Source: Sedimentisphaerales bacterium (GTDB lineage: Bacteria; Planctomycetota; Phycisphaerae; Sedimentisphaerales; Anaerobacaceae). Taken from it: a stretch of 9,092 bases of DNA. The position numbers were made by a program, and so were the translations under genes. The first letter of the stretch is position 1. Every line of letters starts with the position of its first letter. The notes under the pieces are model-generated. The model saw only the letters and a program-made list of their open reading frames with translations. It had not been told where the DNA came from and searched no databases. Shown here piece after piece: positions 6,276 through 9,092 of this stretch. The stretch covers positions 1 through 9,092 of the forward strand of contig JAFGTU010000336.1 of assembly GCA_016933985.1 (NCBI GenBank). Direction: 5' to 3'.

Positions 6276-6301
6276 CTACAAGCACTACAAGCACTACAAG
6301 C
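6276..6301. repeat. 9-bp tandem repeat, about 2.9 units
   Basis: CTACAAGCA occurs twice in direct succession and a third, nearly complete unit (CTACAAGC) follows. It lies between the convergent protease pseudogene and the zinc-ribbon gene. No coding role is apparent. Confidence 0.8.
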
Positions 6302-6339
6302 TCTGAGAGTAATTCGGGCCTCCCTAAACCTTCCCACTC

Positions 6340-6816
6340 TTATTCCAAGTCCAGCCCCCCACGCTTACCCGACTGTCTCGTGCCCTGCGTCCCCTGCGCC
6401 CCCTGTGCGCTCCCCATCTTTTCTTCTTCTTCCCGCTGGCTGTATTTGCATTTCGGGCATCGGTCGGAAAAGCCTTCCCGCCCGGCTTCGCCCGAAATGA
6501 AAACATTCCCGCACTTCGGGCATTTCATCGCTTCAAATACACTCGGCTTTCCGCACTTCGGGCAAACCATCCCCGGCGTCGTATCCTCCGCGAGATGCTC
6601 CCTCTGGAAATCGAGATATTCCCTTTCGTTCATCTCATACACGGTATTGCCGCCATTGCATTTGAGGTTCACGCACTTCACCCAGATCGTCGCATCTTCA
6701 GGAACCTCGGCGACCTCGACGCCCCCCCCCCGGCCGCGGAAACTAATGAAGGCTGCTACCCCAAAACAGACAATAATGATACCTACCATTAACGGCTTCT
6801 TCTGTGCTGCATCCAT
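6340..6816 (-). CDS. Membrane-anchored zinc-ribbon protein, function unknown
   Basis: The product has 158 residues from the ATG at 6816, chosen because GGAGA lies 7 nt upstream. A short N-terminal segment is followed by one membrane helix (about 9-26), a glycine-rich linker, and a soluble part with four cysteine pairs: C48/C53, C85/C88, C99/C102 and C120/C123. The last three are CPKC knuckles, suggesting two zinc-binding ribbons. The C-terminus is an acidic run (EEEE) and then a low-complexity tail (SAQGAQGTQGTRQ) encoded by 9-bp repeats. The linker codons include ten consecutive G on the coding strand (6722-6731), prone to slippage. The next gene upstream on the same strand ends 100 bp away. 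I do not recognise a named family, so no function is assigned beyond metal binding and membrane attachment. Confidence 0.75.
   Translation of the reverse strand: MDAAQKKPLMVGIIIVCFGVAAFISFRGRGGGVEVAEVPEDATIWVKCVNLKCNGGNTVYEMNEREYLDFQREHLAEDTTPGMVCPKCGKPSVFEAMKCPKCGNVFISGEAGREGFSDRCPKCKYSQREEEEKMGSAQGAQGTQGTRQSGKRGGLDLE
6383..6409. repeat. 9-bp tandem repeat within zinc-ribbon gene 3' end
   Basis: Three units read CCCTGCGTC, CCCTGCGCC and CCCTGTGCG on the plus strand. Because the unit is a multiple of three it stays in frame and encodes the AQG/TQG-rich tail of the zinc-ribbon protein. It lies about 80 bp from a different 9-bp array at 6276-6301. Confidence 0.7.
6722..6731. repeat. Ten-base C/G homopolymer in coding sequence
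   Basis: Ten consecutive C on the plus strand (G on the coding strand) fall in the linker codons right after the membrane helix of the zinc-ribbon protein. A gain or loss of one base would shift the frame before all the cysteine motifs. It may be a slippage site or a sequencing hazard. Confidence 0.85.
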
Positions 6817-6916
6817 AGCATAATCTCCAAAGCAATAGTATTTCAATCTACATTTGAAACCATCTCAATACCTTACCATTTGTCGCCGAACCTGTCAAAC
6901 ACACATTTCCGTCAAT

Positions 6917-8002
6917 TCATAAATCCCGTGCATCAATGGAGTTCGCCTCGAACTGGCCCATCTGCAGAATCCGGCCCGGCTCCTCAGGCATCCCCGTCCG
7001 TGCGGACAGATAAGCCGACTCAATCACCGCCATACTCTTGAGATTTTCGCGCCCGCTGCTGCGAACCTCTTTTGCGTCCGCCTGGAGTATGCTACGGCCA
7101 AAATCCCCCACCACGCCCGCCATACAGCCGCCAATATCGTGCTCACATTCAATATCCTCGATGATCCGGTTCTCGCCGTCGCGCATTGTCAAACGCGTGC
7201 CGTCAACAACAAGAATCTTATCCTTCCCGCACACTCTCATAGACTCCTGCCTCGGCCAGAAACTGCTGCGGCTTGAAGCGACAACATTGCCCAAAAACCG
7301 GTCGGAAAACTTCATCGCAATAACTGCGGTATCCTCCGTCAGGCTAAGCCGCTGCTGCTTGTCAACCGCCTCGTTGGTGTTCAGCGAATAAACCTGCTGC
7401 GGAATAGCAAAATTCCACATTATCTGATCGATCATCCCAAAACTGTTATGCAGCAGCACCCCGCCGCCAGCAAGCTTCGGGTCGCTCCGCCATCCGGCCC
7501 GCTCAAAACCTGCATAGCTGCTCAAAACAGTTATCAGAAAAACATCTTCGATCACGCCGCCCTTGATATGCTCGTGTAGAGTCGCATAGCTTTTTGCGTA
7601 CCGTCTGGGATTAGCAACGGCAAGCTTGACATCTTCCTGCATTGCAAGCCGCACCAATTCCGCCGACTCATCGAAATCCCGACCCGCAGGAGCAGCCTTG
7701 AGAACGTGAAACCGCCTCTTCATTGCAAGCCGAACGTACTCTTCGCAACTGAACATCCCCTCCGCAACAATAAGGCAACGCTCCTGCTCCTCCTCAAGCT
7801 GAGAGTCAATCACCGCAATTAGCTGTCGGTAATCGTCGTAAGCCGAACATCCGTATTCCGCACCAAGCCGCTCCGCCAGAATTCCATCCTTATCCGCAAC
7901 CGCACGAATCCGAAAATATTCGCTCCCGGCAGCAGCCTTCAGCAGGCCACGCCCCTCTTCGTTTAGCCCAAGCACAACCGTCTCTATCTTCTGCTCGCTC
8001 AT
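6917..8002 (-). CDS. Gfo/Idh/MocA-like protein with degenerate catalytic motifs
   Basis: The protein has 361 residues and the two-domain layout of NAD(P)-dependent sugar/inositol dehydrogenases. The N-terminal Rossmann part starts IETVVLGLNEEG (6-17), where the usual GxGxxG reads GLNEEG. The lysine of the EKP motif is kept but its surroundings read VLKAAP (K102). NPRRY (131-135) and WRSDPKLAGGG (171-181) are typical. The usual DxGxHxxD segment reads HNSFGMID (185-192), so the Asp, Gly and catalytic His are His, Ser and Gly. This suggests a family member without standard dehydrogenase activity, or with a changed reaction. The start at 8002 has no strong ribosome-binding site. Family membership is fairly sure; the substrate is unknown. 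Confidence 0.82.
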   Translation of the reverse strand: MSEQKIETVVLGLNEEGRGLLKAAAGSEYFRIRAVADKDGILAERLGAEYGCSAYDDYRQLIAVIDSQLEEEQERCLIVAEGMFSCEEYVRLAMKRRFHVLKAAPAGRDFDESAELVRLAMQEDVKLAVANPRRYAKSYATLHEHIKGGVIEDVFLITVLSSYAGFERAGWRSDPKLAGGGVLLHNSFGMIDQIMWNFAIPQQVYSLNTNEAVDKQQRLSLTEDTAVIAMKFSDRFLGNVVASSRSSFWPRQESMRVCGKDKILVVDGTRLTMRDGENRIIEDIECEHDIGGCMAGVVGDFGRSILQADAKEVRSSGRENLKSMAVIESAYLSARTGMPEEPGRILQMGQFEANSIDARDL

Positions 8003-8406
8003 CTTGCCATGATTCTACGCTTCCTGCACAAAAAAGCAAACTACAAATAATATTGGCACGCGACATAAACGGCGATTGAAAAATCAACTTCGAGGAGTTC
8101 CGCCTGATGGCCCTGCACTGCTGCGAGAACAAAAACCCGTAAATCGCCCTGTACGGACCGGGGAAGGTGCGGAAAAAGGCGAAAATAAACGTAACGAATT
8201 GGCGTTTGTGTCCGTCTTATAAGTAAGGTCCTGTCAATCGGCTCTACCACGGAAGGTGTATGTGGCAAGGAATCCGACAGAAAGGAGAGTTTCGCCGCCA
8301 AAATGTCCGATAATATGATGCGATCGGCGAGTGTTTGGCCAACTTATGGCCCTGCACTCGTTTGACGATAACAGTGAGTAGAGATGAACTGAGGAGGTGC
8401 CACCCG
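8003..8406. other. 404-bp non-coding region upstream of the beta-helix gene
   Basis: No convincing gene was found here on either strand. A 13-bp direct repeat (ATGGCCCTGCACT) occurs at 8107-8119 and 8346-8358; in each place it opens a tiny ORF starting MALH (11 residues each), and the first copy has a GAGGAG site about 9 nt upstream. Two other short plus-strand ORFs begin at 8260 (17 residues) and 8303 (20 residues). An ECF-like pair, TAAC at 8192-8195 and CGTC at 8213-8216 with 17 bp between, could be a promoter pointing into the beta-helix gene, but this is weak. A minus-strand ORF from a TTG at 8301 has no support. The region is probably promoter plus leader. Confidence 0.5.
8391..8399 (+). 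promoter_or_regulatory. Strong ribosome-binding site of the beta-helix gene
   Basis: GAGGAGGTG is a near-perfect Shine-Dalgarno sequence whose GGAGG core ends 9 nt before the ATG at 8407. It fixes that start codon, which also begins a clear signal peptide. Confidence 0.85.
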
Positions 8407-9092
8407 ATGCACACAACAAGTATAGAGATCCGCCTAACAGCGCTGGTCTTGTGTTTTTGTATCCCGGCGGCTGCCGCCGGCAGAATCATCTATGTTGACG
8501 CCGACGCGACCGGAGCAAATAACGGCTTGAATTGGTCCAATGCCTATAACCACCTGCAGGACGCTTTGGCCGATGCCGCCCCCGGTGCCAAACCAGTCCA
8601 AATCCGGGTGGCTGGCGGTCTTTACAGGCCTGATGAGAGAGCAGGGGTCACCCCAGGTAATCGTCAGGCCACCTTCCAAATGATTAACGGCGCGACCGTC
8701 AGCGGCGGGTATGCAGGCTTCGGCGAAGCGGAACCCGACGCCCGCGATATCGAGGCATACGAGACGGTCCTCAGCGGCGATCTGGCCGGCGACGATGTAG
8801 GCTCGGCCAACAACGCTGAGAACAGCTACCACGTTGTTACCGGCAGTGGGGCCAATGCATCCGCCGTTCTCGATGGTTTCACCATCGCCGGCGGTAATGC
8901 CAACGGTTTGGGCGACGATAGTTCAGGCGGCGGAATGTTCAACGCTTCGGCAAGCAGCCCTGCAGTAGCCAACTGTGTCTTCAGCGGCAACTTGGCCGCC
9001 ATGCACGGCGGTGGAATGTATAACGAAGGCAGTTGCAGCCCAACGCTGACCGACTGCACGTTCAGCAACAACTCAGCGGTCGGCTATGGCGG
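8407..9092 (+). CDS. Secreted parallel beta-helix repeat protein (3' end outside window)
   Basis: 228 complete codons are visible and the frame is open to the window edge. The N-terminus is a signal peptide (hydrophobic core about 9-20, likely cleaved after AAAA at 21-24). Next comes IIYVDADATGANNGLNWSNA, an opening common in secreted beta-helix proteins of planctomycetes, then a stretch of strand-rich residues with VLSGDLAGDD (121-130) and VLDGFTIAGGNA (154-165). From residue 174 there are two 27-residue repeats, GGGMFN...NCVFSGN and GGGMYN...DCTFSNN, and a third begins at the edge. These repeats resemble chlamydial POMP-like and right-handed beta-helix repeats. The protein is likely a large cell-surface or exported adhesin or polysaccharide-associated protein; its ligand cannot be told from this part. 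Confidence 0.85.
   Translation, partial: MHTTSIEIRLTALVLCFCIPAAAAGRIIYVDADATGANNGLNWSNAYNHLQDALADAAPGAKPVQIRVAGGLYRPDERAGVTPGNRQATFQMINGATVSGGYAGFGEAEPDARDIEAYETVLSGDLAGDDVGSANNAENSYHVVTGSGANASAVLDGFTIAGGNANGLGDDSSGGGMFNASASSPAVANCVFSGNLAAMHGGGMYNEGSCSPTLTDCTFSNNSAVGYG

Noticed and set aside
6122..6337. 71-residue minus-strand ORF containing ACSACSACSGC
   Set aside because: Its repeats come from the 9-bp tandem array and the rest is antisense to the protease pseudogene.
8041..8301. 86-residue minus-strand ORF in the region upstream of the beta-helix gene
   Set aside because: Begins with TTG without a ribosome-binding site and shows no recognisable motif.
8434..8832. 132-residue minus-strand ORF opposite the beta-helix gene
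   Set aside because: The plus strand has a strong ribosome-binding site, signal peptide and protein repeats; the minus frame is a shadow.

Overview
The window looks like a chromosomal segment from a planctomycete-like bacterium (probably Planctomycetota, Phycisphaerae/Sedimentisphaerales-like). That assignment is an inference. It rests on moderate-to-high GC, a secreted beta-helix protein with GGGM(F/Y)N repeats, a Gfo/Idh/MocA-type protein, a small membrane-anchored zinc-ribbon protein, and dispersed CACGAAGG-type intergenic repeats. No RNA gene, CRISPR array, transposase or phage gene was seen.

Region 1 (about 1-5500, minus strand) is an Rnf ferredoxin:NAD+ oxidoreductase operon. In transcription order it reads rseC-like, rnfC, rnfD, rnfG, rnfE, rnfA, rnfB, and rnfB runs off the left edge. 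A convincing sigma70-type promoter (TTGAAA, 17 bp, TATAAA) lies just upstream of the rseC-like gene. The 3' genes are tightly packed: rnfG/rnfE overlap by 11 bp, rnfE/rnfA are 12 bp apart, and rnfA/rnfB overlap as ATGA. RnfC would exchange electrons with NADH, RnfB would handle ferredoxin electrons, and RnfG/RnfD would carry flavins. RnfA/RnfE hold the membrane Fe-S cluster, and the complex couples electron flow to ion translocation. Two spacers break the compact pattern. The rnfC-rnfD spacer carries one 25-bp repeat made of three degenerate octamers. The rnfD-rnfG spacer (227 bp) carries three more copies, in inverted arrangement, around a 33-codon ORF that reads as the two ends of a GxxExxY-family gene joined after an in-frame internal deletion.

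Region 2 (5551-6221, plus) is a divergently oriented M48-family metalloprotease lipoprotein gene. It has lost the segment that should carry the HExxH zinc motif and is frameshifted, so it is called a pseudogene. Its upstream region overlaps the rnf promoter.

Region 3 (6340-8002, minus) holds a membrane-anchored zinc-ribbon protein with a 10-bp homopolymer in its coding sequence, and upstream of it a Gfo/Idh/MocA-like protein whose nucleotide-binding and catalytic motifs are degenerate.

Region 4 (8003-9092) is a 404-bp non-coding leader followed by the start of a secreted parallel beta-helix repeat protein on the plus strand, truncated by the window edge.

The items most worth following up are the GxxExxY remnant with its repeats inside the rnf operon, the altered flavinylation motif of RnfD, the protease deletion, and the motif-degenerate oxidoreductase.
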